Origin: Bradyrhizobium sp. 4
GTDB taxonomy: Bacteria > Pseudomonadota > Alphaproteobacteria > Rhizobiales > Xanthobacteraceae
DNA length: 64,000 nt
NCBI RefSeq assembly: GCF_023100905.1
Contig: NZ_CP064686.1
Coordinates: 2,418,001-2,482,000, forward strand
Reading direction: 5' to 3'
Under the pieces are notes generated by a model that worked only from the letters and a program-made list of their open reading frames with translations, ran no database searches and had not been told where the DNA came from. The translations under genes and the position numbers were made by a program. Below are positions 42,465 to 50,928 of the stretch, piece by piece. The number at the start of each line of letters is the position of its first letter. Position 1 is the stretch's first letter.

Positions 42465-44042
42465 CTAATTGACCCGCCGGTTCTTCCCCGCCCAATACGG
42501 CTCCCTCAACTGCCGCCGCAAGATCTTGCCCGACGGATTCCGCGGCAATGCCGGCAGGAACTCCACGCTCTTCGGCGTCTTGAACCCGGCGATGCGCTCG
42601 CGGGTGAAGTTGATGATGTCAATGGCGGTCGCTTGCTTGCCGGGCTTCATCACCACCACGGCCTTCACCGCCTCGCCCCATTTGTCGTCGGGTATGCCGA
42701 TCACGGCAGCTTCCGCAACGTCGGGATGATCGCATAGCGCGCTCTCGACCTCGGCCGGGTAGATGTTCTCGCCGCCGGAGATGATCATGTCCTTGATGCG
42801 GTCGTGGATATAGAGATAGCCGTCCTCGTCCATGTAGCCGGCATCACCCGTGCGCAGCCAGCCGTCGCCGCGTAGCGTCGTGGCGGTCGCTTCCGGCAGG
42901 TTCCAGTAGCCTGCCATGTTGGAGCCCGAGCGTGTCGCGATCTCGCCGACCTCGCGCGGCGGCAGCGGCTTGCCGTCGACATCGAGGATCGCGATCTCGA
43001 CACCCGGCAGCGCCTTGCCGGCCGAACGCATTCGCTCCAGCCCCTCGATATGATCCTCCGGCGGCAGCGCGACGATGGTGCCGGTGGTCTCGGTCATGCC
43101 GTACATCTGCACGAAGCCGCATTTGAAGATCTCGATGCATTCCTTCAGCAGCGCTGCCGGAATGGGGGAGGCGCCGTACAGCATGTATTTCAACCGCGAG
43201 AAATCGACAGTCCTAGCGCGCGGCTGCCGCACCACGAACTGCATCGCGGCGGGCACCATGAACAGCTTTGTGATGCCCGACTGTTCGAAAAAATCCAGAA
43301 CTTTTGTCGGATCGAACTCGCGCGCGATCACGCCGCGGGCGCCGTGATAGAGCCCCATCACGCCCCAGCCGGAGCCGCCGATATGGAAGATCGGCATCGC
43401 GACCAGCGACACATCGTCGGAAGACCACCGGTTCCATTCCGGCTTGTCCGCGGCATTGCCGGTTTGCACGAGGTTGAGGAAGTTCGCATGCGACAGCATC
43501 GCGCCCTTCGGCTTGCCTGTCGTACCCGACGTATAGAGCTGAATCGCGATGTCCTTCGTGTCGATCGGCACCTTGGGATCATCGCCACTCTGTGCATTGC
43601 GCCACGCCGCAAAGTCAGACCATTCCGGCGCGCCGCCTTCGGTGGTGATGACGCTGCGCACGCCCGGCAACTGATCCTTGATCTGGCGGACCTGGGTGAT
43701 GAACTCAGGTCCCACGAACAGCATCGGCGCTTTGCAGTCGCCAACGATGAAGGCGACCTCCGGACCCGCGAGCCGCCAATTCACCGGCGCCATCACCACG
43801 CCGGCCTTCATGGCGCCCAGCAGCAGCTCGAAATAGATGTCGCTGTTCTTGCCGAGATAGGCGATGCGCTCGCCGCGTCTCACGCCCATCGCGATCAGCG
43901 CATTGGCCACTTTATTCGTCTTGACGTCGAATTCGGCAAAGCTGGTGGCGCGCCCCTCGAACTCGAAGGCGATCGCGTTGCCGCGGCTCGTCGCGCGCTC
44001 GCGCACCATGTCGGCGAGATTGGCCAATGGCTGTGTGGTCAT
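42465..44042 (-). CDS. Acyl-CoA synthetase (AMP-forming)
   Basis: About 525 residues of the ANL superfamily. The P-loop-like A3 motif is YTSGTTGKPKGAM, the A5 region is QMYGMTETTGTIVALP, the A8 hinge region is GWLRTGDAGYMDEDGYLYI-type and the A10 lysine lies in PRNPSGKILRR. It activates a fatty or other carboxylic acid to its CoA ester. I begin it at the ATG at 44040-44042; the in-frame extension upstream runs into a palindromic repeat and is not protein. It is an LvaE-like candidate for the kinase module, though a general fatty acid ligase is equally likely. Confidence 0.9.
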   Translation of the reverse strand: MTTQPLANLADMVRERATSRGNAIAFEFEGRATSFAEFDVKTNKVANALIAMGVRRGERIAYLGKNSDIYFELLLGAMKAGVVMAPVNWRLAGPEVAFIVGDCKAPMLFVGPEFITQVRQIKDQLPGVRSVITTEGGAPEWSDFAAWRNAQSGDDPKVPIDTKDIAIQLYTSGTTGKPKGAMLSHANFLNLVQTGNAADKPEWNRWSSDDVSLVAMPIFHIGGSGWGVMGLYHGARGVIAREFDPTKVLDFFEQSGITKLFMVPAAMQFVVRQPRARTVDFSRLKYMLYGASPIPAALLKECIEIFKCGFVQMYGMTETTGTIVALPPEDHIEGLERMRSAGKALPGVEIAILDVDGKPLPPREVGEIATRSGSNMAGYWNLPEATATTLRGDGWLRTGDAGYMDEDGYLYIHDRIKDMIISGGENIYPAEVESALCDHPDVAEAAVIGIPDDKWGEAVKAVVVMKPGKQATAIDIINFTRERIAGFKTPKSVEFLPALPRNPSGKILRRQLREPYWAGKNRRVN

Positions 44043-44134
44043 GTTTCTCCCATATCGTCTTGTTCTTATGTCGCGGAGTGTGGCGTCATCCGCAGGGGAA
44101 GACAAGACGGGGAAGGTACGCCATGGCTTCAACG

Positions 44135-44257
44135 TCGTCGTCCTGGCGAAAGCCAGGACCCATAGCCACAAAACGCAATTTGGCGAAGACTGGCCATGAC
44201 CAATCTTCGCCAAACAAGATTTGGTGTGTATGGGTCCCGGCCTTCGCCGGGACGACA
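44135..44257. repeat. Palindromic intergenic repeat (GTCGTCCTGGCGAAAG type)
   Basis: TCGTCGTCCTGGCGAAAGCC and GGCCTTCGCCGGGACGAC form the outer arms; ATTTGGCGAAGACTGG and CAATCTTCGCCAAACAAG form an inner hairpin. It lies just upstream of the acyl-CoA ligase start and downstream of the SDR gene, both leftward. Confidence 0.7.
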
Positions 44258-44261
44258 GCAA

Positions 44262-45134
44262 TTACCCCCGCTTCGCACGATCCTTCTCGTTCTGCGCCAT
44301 GATGCTCTCGCGCGCGGTTTTCCAGTCGTCGTCGCTCCAGTCGCGGAGCTGGTAGAAATTGCCGCCCATCGCGAGCGCCTGCGCGCCGTCCATGGCGATG
44401 GTCTCGCCGGAGATCCAGTCGCAGCCGCCGGAGATCAGGAACACGGCGACGTTCTGCAATTCCTCCATGGTGCCGACGCGGCCCATCGGGTTCATCGCCT
44501 TGGTGCGCGCGCCGGCTTCGTCGCCGGGTTTGATGCGCTTGCTCATGCCCTCGGTCGGGATCTCACCCGGCGCGATCGTGTTCAGCCGGATGCCGTAGCG
44601 GCCCCATTCGGTGGCGAGCGACATCGTCATCGCATGGATCGCCGACTTGCTCATCGCCGACGGCACCACGTAAGGCGAGCCGTTGCGCACCCAGGTCGTG
44701 GTGATCGAGACGACGTTGCCGGGCTGCTTCAACGCGATCCAGCGCTTGCCGACCGCATGCGTCACGTAGAACGTGCCGTGCATGACGATGTTGGCGACCG
44801 CGTCGAAGCCGCGCGGCGACAGCTCCTCGCTGCGCGAGATGAAATTCCCGGCGGCGTTGTTGATGAGGTCGGTGAGGGGGCCGTCGCGAAAGATGGTTTC
44901 GATCATCTCCTCGACCGCGAGCGCGTTGCGGATATCGACGCCGTGGCTCGTGACGCGGCCGCCATATTCGGCCATCAGCTCGGTCGCGGTCTCGTCGCAG
45001 ACGATCTTGCGCCGGCCGCAGATGTGCACTTCGGCGCCGAGCTGGAGAAAGCGCGCCGCCATCGACTTGCCGAGCCCGGTGCCGCCGCCGGTCACGAGGA
45101 TGCGCCGTCCCGCCAGAAGATTTTCCTTGAACAT
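44262..45134 (-). CDS. SDR of the 2,4-dienoyl-CoA reductase type
   Basis: The 290-residue protein resembles 2,4-dienoyl-CoA reductases: ILVTGGGTGLGKSMA for NADPH, INNAAGNFIS in place of NNAG, and the lysine within VVPSAMSKSAIHAMTMSLA (Lys163) with no tyrosine four residues before it. In DECR the tyrosine lies earlier in the chain, but here that region reads ITTTWVRNG, with Trp148 where a tyrosine might be expected. It probably reduces or otherwise handles an unsaturated acyl-CoA. It diverges from a crotonase gene over 115 bp and lies upstream of the acyl-CoA ligase on the same strand, across a repeat. Confidence 0.82.
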   Translation of the reverse strand: MFKENLLAGRRILVTGGGTGLGKSMAARFLQLGAEVHICGRRKIVCDETATELMAEYGGRVTSHGVDIRNALAVEEMIETIFRDGPLTDLINNAAGNFISRSEELSPRGFDAVANIVMHGTFYVTHAVGKRWIALKQPGNVVSITTTWVRNGSPYVVPSAMSKSAIHAMTMSLATEWGRYGIRLNTIAPGEIPTEGMSKRIKPGDEAGARTKAMNPMGRVGTMEELQNVAVFLISGGCDWISGETIAMDGAQALAMGGNFYQLRDWSDDDWKTARESIMAQNEKDRAKRG

Positions 45135-45249
45135 GGCTGTTTCCCCCGCAGTGATTGTCGGTTAATTGATCGATTGACTAAATCCGGCCGCCGTCGTCCT
45201 GTAAAGTGGCACCGAACAAGAACAGCCGGGAACCAGGGGAGAATCATCC

Positions 45250-46059
45250 ATGGAAGAGCGCGTCTCGATCTCGATCTCGGAAGGCGTCGCCGACGTGCGC
45301 CTGGTGCGCGCGGACAAGATGAATGCGCTGGATCAGGCCATGTTCGAGGCCCTTGTCGCTGCAACCGATCGGCTTTCGAAGGAAAAAGGTGTGCGCGTCG
45401 TCGTGCTGTCCGGCGAGGGGCGGGCCTTCTGCGCCGGTCTCGACATGGGGCGTTTTGCCGCCATGAAAGAGAAGGGCGGCAACGGAATTCCGGGTGGCGA
45501 AAATCGCGACCTCACCAAACGCACGCACGGCCAGGCGAATTTCGCGCAACAGGCGGTGTGGGGCTGGCGCCAGCTTCCGGTCCCCGTGATCGCGGCAATC
45601 CAGGGCGTCGCCTTCGGCGGCGGGTTCCAGCTCGCGCTCGGCGCCGACATGCGCTTCCTCACCCCGGATGCGCGGATGTCGGTGATGGAAATAAAATGGG
45701 GCTTGGTGCCCGACATGGCGGGCACGCCGATCCTGGCCTCGCTCGTGCGCGATGACATCTTGCGCGATCTCACCTACACCGGCCGCATCTTCTCCGCGCA
45801 GGAGGCGATGGCTTACGGTCTCGCCACGCGCATCTGCGACGACCCGCGCGCTGCCGCGCTCGACGTCGCGCGCGAGATCGCGGGAAAAAGCCCCGATGCG
45901 ATCCGCGCCGCGAAACGCATGCTCAACAATCTCTCGGTCGATCCGGGCCCCGCGCTACTCGCCGAGTCCGTCGAGCAGCAGAAGTTGATCGGCAGCGCGA
46001 ACCAGACCGAAGCGGTGCGTGCCAATCTGGAGAAGCGCGCGCCCAAGTTTGCGGATTAG
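45250..46059 (+). CDS. Crotonase / enoyl-CoA hydratase family protein
   Basis: The 269-residue protein has the first oxyanion region VVLSGEGRAFCAGLDMGRFA, the second QGVAFGGGFQLALGADMRFL and the LTPDARMSVMEIKWGLVPDM segment near the catalytic glutamates. The start ATG at 45250 follows AGGGGAGAATCATCC. An acyl-CoA ligase gene follows on the same strand, with a palindromic repeat between them. This is the third crotonase paralogue within 9 kb; they differ enough in sequence to suggest separate substrates. Confidence 0.88.
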   Translation: MEERVSISISEGVADVRLVRADKMNALDQAMFEALVAATDRLSKEKGVRVVVLSGEGRAFCAGLDMGRFAAMKEKGGNGIPGGENRDLTKRTHGQANFAQQAVWGWRQLPVPVIAAIQGVAFGGGFQLALGADMRFLTPDARMSVMEIKWGLVPDMAGTPILASLVRDDILRDLTYTGRIFSAQEAMAYGLATRICDDPRAAALDVAREIAGKSPDAIRAAKRMLNNLSVDPGPALLAESVEQQKLIGSANQTEAVRANLEKRAPKFAD

Positions 46060-46065
46060 CGCAGA

Positions 46066-46159
46066 CCTCATCCCGAGGAGCCGCGAAGCGGCGTCTCGAG
46101 CGATGGGCCACGGGCTCTCATGGTTCGAGACGGCGCTTTGCGCCTCCTCACCATGAGGG
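46066..46159. repeat. Palindromic repeat between crotonase and ligase genes (CCTCATCCCGAGGAG type)
   Basis: CCTCATCCCGAGGAGCCGCG at the left and GCGCCTCCTCACCATGAGG at the right are inverted; GGCGTCTCGAG and GTTCGAGACGGC form inner arms. It sits between two rightward genes, like the related copy inside the Liv operon at 14982-15076. Confidence 0.68.
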
Positions 46160-46188
46160 GGCAACGTCAACAACGAAGAAAAACAACA

Positions 46189-47733
46189 ATGAGCGAAACC
46201 TCAAATTTCCTCGGCATCGTCTCCGGCGGGCGCAGCCGCTCCCATGCCGAGGTCGCTGATCGTGCCGACCGCATCGCCGCCGGCCTCAGCAAGATCGGCG
46301 TGGCGCAGGGCGATTGCGTCTGCATGCTGATGCGTAACGATATCGCCTTCATCGAAGCCGCCTATGCAGCGATGCGGCTGGGCGCCTATGGCGTACCGAT
46401 CAACTGGCACTTCAAGCCGGAGGAGATCAATTACATCCTGAACGACACCAGCACGTCCGTGCTGATCGGCCATGCCGACATGCTGCATAGTCTGCGCGAC
46501 GCGATCCCGAAAGGCGTCACCGTGCTCAGCGTGCCGACGCCGCCGGAGATCCTGTCCAGCTACAAGATCGATCCCGATCATCTGAAGACGCCGGACTTCG
46601 CGATCGATTTCGAATCCTGGCTCGTAGAGCACCAGCCCTATGACGGCCCGGTCGTGCCGCAGCCCATGAACATGATCTACACCTCGGGCACGACAGGCCA
46701 CCCCAAGGGCGTACGGCGCAACGCGCCGACGCCGGAGCAGGCGGCTGCCGGCGAGCGCATGCGCGCGACGATCTACGGGCTCAAGCCCGGCGCCCGCACG
46801 ATCCTGCCGGGCCCGCTCTATCACTCCGCGCCGAACTCGTTCGGCATTCGCGCGGGAAAACTCGGCGGCGCACTGGTGCTGATGCCCCGCTTCGAGCCCG
46901 AGGAATTTCTCGAGCTGATCGAGCGCTACAAGATCGACACCATCTTCATGGTGCCGACCATGTTCATCCGGCTGATGAAGCTGCCGGAGGAGGTGCGCAA
47001 GCAATACGACGTCTCCTCGCTCCGCCATATCATCCATGCCGCAGCACCCTGTCCGGCTGACGTCAAGCGCGCCATGATCGAATGGTGGGGGCCGGTGATC
47101 TACGAATTCTACGGCTCGACCGAATCCAGCGCCGTCACCTTCGCGACCTCCGACGACGCGCTGAGGAAGCCCGGCACCGTCGGCAAAATATCGCCCGGCG
47201 CCGAGTTGCGCTTCATCGGCGATGACGGACGCGTGCTGGGCGTAGGCGAGATCGGCGAGATCTATTCGCGCATGGCCGGGATGGCCGATTTCACCTACCA
47301 CAACAAGCCGGAGAAGCGCGCCGAGATCGATCGCGACGGCTTCATCACCTCGGGTGACGTCGGCTATATCGACGAAGAGGGCTACGTCTTCATCTGCGAC
47401 CGCAAGCGCGACATGGTGATCTCGGGCGGCGTCAACATTTACCCGGCCGAAATCGAGTCGGTGCTGCACGCCGTGCCCGGCGTGCATGATTGCGCGGTGT
47501 TCGGCATCCCCGATGCCGAGTTCGGCGAGGCGTTGATGGCCGTGGTCGAGCCGCAGCCGGGCATCGCGCTCAACGCCGGCGATATCCAAGCGCGGCTGAA
47601 GGCGTCGCTCGCCGACTACAAGGTGCCAAAACACATCGAGATCCGCGCCGGGCTGCCGCGCGAAGATTCCGGCAAGATCTTCAAGCGCCGCCTGCGCGAT
47701 CCCTATTGGGAGCAGGCGGGGCGGAAGATCTAG
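46189..47733 (+). CDS. Acyl-CoA synthetase (AMP-forming)
   Basis: About 514 residues of the ANL superfamily: A3 motif YTSGTTGHPKGVRRNAPTP, A5 IYEFYGSTESSAVTFATS, hinge VFICDRKRDMVISGGVNIYP and the A10 lysine in REDSGKIFKRRLRDPYWE. The ATG at 46189 follows an A-rich stretch with GAAGAAAA; an earlier in-frame ATG lies inside the repeat and is rejected. It activates a carboxylic acid to acyl-CoA, presumably for the crotonase encoded just upstream. Bile-acid, cyclic and medium-chain acid ligases share this pattern, so the substrate is open. Confidence 0.88.
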   Translation: MSETSNFLGIVSGGRSRSHAEVADRADRIAAGLSKIGVAQGDCVCMLMRNDIAFIEAAYAAMRLGAYGVPINWHFKPEEINYILNDTSTSVLIGHADMLHSLRDAIPKGVTVLSVPTPPEILSSYKIDPDHLKTPDFAIDFESWLVEHQPYDGPVVPQPMNMIYTSGTTGHPKGVRRNAPTPEQAAAGERMRATIYGLKPGARTILPGPLYHSAPNSFGIRAGKLGGALVLMPRFEPEEFLELIERYKIDTIFMVPTMFIRLMKLPEEVRKQYDVSSLRHIIHAAAPCPADVKRAMIEWWGPVIYEFYGSTESSAVTFATSDDALRKPGTVGKISPGAELRFIGDDGRVLGVGEIGEIYSRMAGMADFTYHNKPEKRAEIDRDGFITSGDVGYIDEEGYVFICDRKRDMVISGGVNIYPAEIESVLHAVPGVHDCAVFGIPDAEFGEALMAVVEPQPGIALNAGDIQARLKASLADYKVPKHIEIRAGLPREDSGKIFKRRLRDPYWEQAGRKI

Positions 47734-47826
47734 CGGTCGATCTACGCTTTGCGTGCGTCGATACCATCCTGGCAGCGACGGATTCCGAGCCTATATAGAC
47801 GGGATCATCGTCTCGCGGATCATCCC

Positions 47827-48231
47827 ATGGCTCCCGTTTCCATCCTGCTCAACCTGCTCTGGATTCTCATCGGCGGCGCCTGGATGGCGCTCGGCTGGCT
47901 GGTCGCCGCGGTCATCATGGCGATCACCATCGTCGGCCTGCCCTGGGCGCGGGCCGCGTTCAACATTGCGGTCTACACGCTGATGCCGTTCGGCTCGCGG
48001 GCGGTCAACCGCTATGAGGTCACCGGTGTCGAAGATATCGGCACCGGCCCGCTCGGGGTGATCGGCAACATCATCTGGTTCGTGCTGGCCGGCTGGTGGC
48101 TGGCGCTCGGCCACCTCCTCACCGCCCTGGCCCTCGCGATCACCATCATCGGCATTCCCTTCGCTTGGGCCCACCTCAAGCTCGCGGGCATCGCGCTCTG
48201 GCCGATCGGCAAGGTGATCGTGCCGGCCTAG
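47827..48231 (+). CDS. YccF-family inner membrane protein
   Basis: The 134-residue protein has two related hydrophobic halves: LLNLLWILIGGAWMALGWLV with IMAITIVGLPWARAAFNIA, then NIIWFVLAGWWLALGHLL with LAITIIGIPFAWAHLKLA. This internal repeat of two YccF domains is diagnostic of the family. Its function is unknown. The ATG at 47827 begins the conserved part. It is a single-gene unit between the acyl-CoA ligase and a double repeat. Confidence 0.88.
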   Translation: MAPVSILLNLLWILIGGAWMALGWLVAAVIMAITIVGLPWARAAFNIAVYTLMPFGSRAVNRYEVTGVEDIGTGPLGVIGNIIWFVLAGWWLALGHLLTALALAITIIGIPFAWAHLKLAGIALWPIGKVIVPA

Positions 48232-48256
48232 GGGAGTCGTAAGCGTCCCCGCGGCA

Positions 48257-48390
48257 CATCTTTCGAGACGCCCGCCGTTGGCGGGCCCTCAGGATGAGGG
48301 CGGAACACGTGGCTGCACCTGCAACAAATCCCGACGCAGCTCAGCCTTATCCTGAGGAGACCGCGAAGCGGTCGTCTCGAAGGACGAGGC
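48257..48390. repeat. Two palindromic half-units (CCTGAGGAG type)
   Basis: The segment 48257-48303 (CATCTTTCGAGACGCCCGCC through CCCTCAGGATGAGGGCGG) and the segment 48344-48390 (CCTTATCCTGAGGAGACCGC through GTCTCGAAGGACGAGG) are inverted relative to each other. They belong to the family at 14982-15076 and 46066-46159. Confidence 0.62.
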
Positions 48391-48407
48391 GCTTGCTCGG
48401 GTCGCGG

Positions 48408-48432
48408 GATGGGTAGAGCGCCAGCGAAACCG
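48408..48432. repeat. Fragment of GTAGGATGGG-type repeat
   Basis: GATGGGTAGAGCGCCAGCGA matches the left part of the repeats at 48889-48979 and 50191-50270 and directly follows the preceding repeat, giving a mosaic of two families. Confidence 0.5.
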
Positions 48433-48549
48433 CAATGCGTCACGTTTCATTGCAACTTTTTCCCGCCTTCATTGTTGACGAGCGGGCGCGAACGCGGCCG
48501 CAATGTGCCGCGGCTGGCCCTTGGTTCATTCTTATCGGGAGGCGATTGC

Positions 48550-48801
48550 ATGAAGTGGCTTTGTTTGATCGGCTTTGTGGCGGGGTCAGTTGCTCTAATA
48601 CCCTCACCCTCTGCTTCGGCGATGCCCGTTGCCAAGCCGGACGCACTGGGCGCGTCTCAGACTGACACCATCGAGGTCAAGGGCGGCCACGGACATGGCG
48701 GTGGCCACGGCTGGGGTCATCGCGGCGGCCGTGGTCATCATTACGGCTGGGGCAGAGGCCGAGGCCATCACTATGGCTGGCGGCACCATCACCACTGGTA
48801 A
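48550..48801 (+). CDS. Small secreted Gly/His-rich protein
   Basis: The 83-residue protein starts with a Sec-type signal peptide (MKWLCLIGFVAGSVALI, cleavage near SASA-MP, residue 24). The mature part has a short linker and then a Gly/His/Arg/Trp-rich tail from residue 45: 12 of the last 38 residues are histidine, GHHYGW occurs twice, and it ends in four histidines and a tryptophan. TCGGGAGG lies 8 bp before the ATG. Such tails bind Ni, Zn or Cu in other proteins, so a periplasmic metal-binding role is plausible but unproven. No metal transporter or regulator gene is adjacent. Confidence 0.75.
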   Translation: MKWLCLIGFVAGSVALIPSPSASAMPVAKPDALGASQTDTIEVKGGHGHGGGHGWGHRGGRGHHYGWGRGRGHHYGWRHHHHW

Positions 48802-48888
48802 GCGTCACTATTGTCCCGAGATCGGAGTGGTGATCACGTTTAATGCGGACCGCGAAGCACATCCGGGAGCTTGAGGACCAACTAAGCT

Positions 48889-48979
48889 CGTAGGATGGGC
48901 TAGAGCGTGAGCGAAACCCATCAAACTGTCCGCCAATGACGAAACATGATGGGTTTCGCAAGGGCTCAGCCCATCCTGC
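48889..48979. repeat. Palindromic intergenic repeat (GTAGGATGGGC type)
   Basis: CGTAGGATGGGCTAGAGCG at the left and GGGCTCAGCCCATCCTGC at the right are inverted; GCGAAACCCATCAAAC and CATGATGGGTTTCGC form inner arms. It lies in the convergent gap between the His-rich protein gene and the oxidoreductase gene. A second copy in the same orientation lies at 50191-50270. Confidence 0.72.
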
Positions 48980-49008
48980 ACGCTGCGTGCATCAATGGGC
49001 ATGCTCCC

Positions 49009-49926
49009 TCAGGGACGAACGCGAATAATCGTATTCCCCTTGCGTCGCTTGGTCGGATTTAACGCGGCGACGGCATCGTCGAGGGTCGAGACGTTGCCGA
49101 TGTTCGTCCGCAGTCGTCCGTCCCGCACCCGCCGTACGATCTCACTCAGTTGGGCCCGATCGGACTCGACGACGAAGTCGACCGCCAGGCCATCGGAGGG
49201 CCGCGTCTCGGCCGGCCCCACGATCGTCACCAATGTTCCTCCGGCCCGGATCAGTGCTGCGGATCGCTTCTGGATGTCACCGCCGATGACATCGAACACC
49301 AGATCGACTTTGCCCACGTCCTTCAGGGTGTCGTTGTCGAGGTCGACGAACTCCTTCGCGCCGAAGTCGAGCACTGTCTGACGGTCGGCGGCGCGTCCAG
49401 AGCCGATGACGTAGGCGCCGGCCTCTCGTGCGAGTTGCGTCACCATCGACCCGACTGCGCCGGCCGCGCCGTGTGCGAGGACGCTTTGCCCCGCCTGAAG
49501 ACGGCCGTGTTGGAACAGCCCTTGCCAGGCCGTCAGGCCCGAGATCGGCAGACTCGCACCCACGGTAAAGTCGACGTCGCCCGGCAGCGGTGCAAGGTTG
49601 CGTGCCTCGATCGCCACATACTCGGCCAGTGTGCCGTCGCGATACCAGTCCGCGAGGCCGAACACCCGCTGTCCGACTGACAGCCCCGTCGTGCCATATC
49701 CGAGGGCGGAGACCACTCCGGCCAACTCATGCCCAGGGATCGACGGTGTTCGGTCACGTTCGAGGCGATCGGTCCAGGTCGAGGGCCACGTCAACTCGGT
49801 CGGAACAAATCCCGACGCATGAACCCGAACGATGACGTCGTTTATCGATGCCTGCGGCTCGGGCCGGTCCACCAGCTTCATCCCGGCCGTTCCCGCGGCC
49901 CGTTCCGTTACAACGATCGCCTTCAT
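49009..49926 (-). CDS. Zinc-type alcohol dehydrogenase / quinone oxidoreductase family (MDR)
   Basis: About 305 residues. The N-terminal GroES-like domain has PSIPGHELAGVVSALGYG, and the Rossmann domain has SVLAHGAAGAVGSMVTQLA; there are no structural-zinc cysteines, as in NADPH:quinone reductases. The start is the ATG at 49924-49926 with GAGGTAATCCC upstream. Such enzymes reduce quinones or enones with NADPH. It is flanked by two direct copies of one repeat and lies downstream of the TetR gene on the same strand, but separated from it by 345 bp. Confidence 0.87.
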   Translation of the reverse strand: MKAIVVTERAAGTAGMKLVDRPEPQASINDVIVRVHASGFVPTELTWPSTWTDRLERDRTPSIPGHELAGVVSALGYGTTGLSVGQRVFGLADWYRDGTLAEYVAIEARNLAPLPGDVDFTVGASLPISGLTAWQGLFQHGRLQAGQSVLAHGAAGAVGSMVTQLAREAGAYVIGSGRAADRQTVLDFGAKEFVDLDNDTLKDVGKVDLVFDVIGGDIQKRSAALIRAGGTLVTIVGPAETRPSDGLAVDFVVESDRAQLSEIVRRVRDGRLRTNIGNVSTLDDAVAALNPTKRRKGNTIIRVRP

Positions 49927-50190
49927 GGGATTACCTCCTCGGTCATTGTCTCTTGATGCAACTGTTGCTGGCAGCGTAAGCACAAAGGCTATCTACAAAC
50001 TGCCGGGCGGTGTGGAAGTGTCCGCGATCTGCGCTGTCTGCATTGACCGGCTCGTATTGAGACTGCCGATCGGGTTCGCTTCGGTCGCGGTACTAGCAGC
50101 TAGATGCGTCGCGCCTTCTCATGAATCCAGTACCAAGATTGCAAATTTTGGCTGTACCAAGCGCATTCAGACGGCGCTTAGCTTGAGCGC
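49927..50190. other. Gap with no gene recognised
   Basis: Between the oxidoreductase start and a palindromic repeat I find no reading frame with a convincing start and composition on either strand. The part next to 49926 must hold the oxidoreductase promoter. Base composition looks slightly less GC-rich than the flanking genes. Confidence 0.5.
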
Positions 50191-50270
50191 GTAGGATGAG
50201 TAGAGCGCCAGCGAAACCCATCAAACCGGCCGCCGATGACGAAGCATGATGGGTTTCGCAAGGGCTACGG
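50191..50270. repeat. Palindromic repeat (GTAGGATGGGC type), right arm truncated
   Basis: GTAGGATGAGTAGAGCGCCA starts the unit and GCATGATGGGTTTCGCAAGG matches the copy at 48889-48979. The expected final GCCCATCCTAC arm is missing: the unit stops one base before the TetR gene's stop codon (50272-50274). Confidence 0.68.
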
Positions 50271-50271
50271 A

Positions 50272-50895
50272 TCAGGACGACGAGGCGATCCCGTTTTCCA
50301 GCAACACTCTGGCTGCCTCGCGGTTAGCCTGGACGATGGCGGGATCACGCGTTGACTGTGCGATCACGAGCGAGCCTTCGAACAGCGACAGGATCTGGAT
50401 CACGGCCCTTTCGGGTTTGCTCAATGCCAAGGGCTCAATGAGTGACGCAACGAAGCCGTGCAACTTTGTAAAATACGCTGCGATGGTCGCCTCTACGCCC
50501 GGGGAGTTTGCCTCCGGGCCGAATTCGGCCATTCCTTTCGCGAACGGACAGCCGCGGAATGAAGGCGCAAGGAGCGGTTGTTCGAGTGCGTCGAAAACAG
50601 CGAGAACGCGCTCCACTGGCGTGAGACCGGCTCGCTCGGTGGAGGTCGAAAGCATCTGAAACCAGACGGCGCTCTTGTAGCGCAGGTAGGTGGCGATGAG
50701 GTCGGCCTTCGAGGGAAAGTGCTTGTAGAACGTCATCTTGGCCACGCCGCTTTCGGCGATGAGCCGGTCGATTCCGACAGAGTTGATGCTGAACCGGTAA
50801 AACAGATCTGACGCCGTCTTCAAAATGCGCTCGCGCGGGGCGAGCGCATCGAGCGGTTGAATATCCACGTCCACGAAATCAAGCAGCGTGCCCAT
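50272..50895 (-). CDS. TetR-family transcriptional regulator
   Basis: The 207-residue protein has the TetR helix-turn-helix at about residues 22-68 (RERILKTASDLFYRFSINSV and IAESGVAKMTFYKHFPSKADL). Its C-terminal ligand domain resembles regulators of oxidoreductase genes. It diverges from an SDR gene over 125 bp that contain two palindromes, so it most likely represses that gene and itself. The ligand is unknown. Confidence 0.9.
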   Translation of the reverse strand: MGTLLDFVDVDIQPLDALAPRERILKTASDLFYRFSINSVGIDRLIAESGVAKMTFYKHFPSKADLIATYLRYKSAVWFQMLSTSTERAGLTPVERVLAVFDALEQPLLAPSFRGCPFAKGMAEFGPEANSPGVEATIAAYFTKLHGFVASLIEPLALSKPERAVIQILSLFEGSLVIAQSTRDPAIVQANREAARVLLENGIASSS

Positions 50896-50928
50896 CGATC
50901 ATCCTTAACGGAGCCGTTTGCGTCACTG

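Noticed and set aside
44043..44261. In-frame N-terminal extension of the acyl-CoA ligase at 42465
   Set aside because: The extension is made of the palindromic repeat at 44135-44257; the ligase homology begins at the ATG at 44042.
46120..46188. Earlier ATG for the acyl-CoA ligase at 46189
   Set aside because: It falls inside a palindromic repeat, and the added residues do not resemble the family N-terminus.
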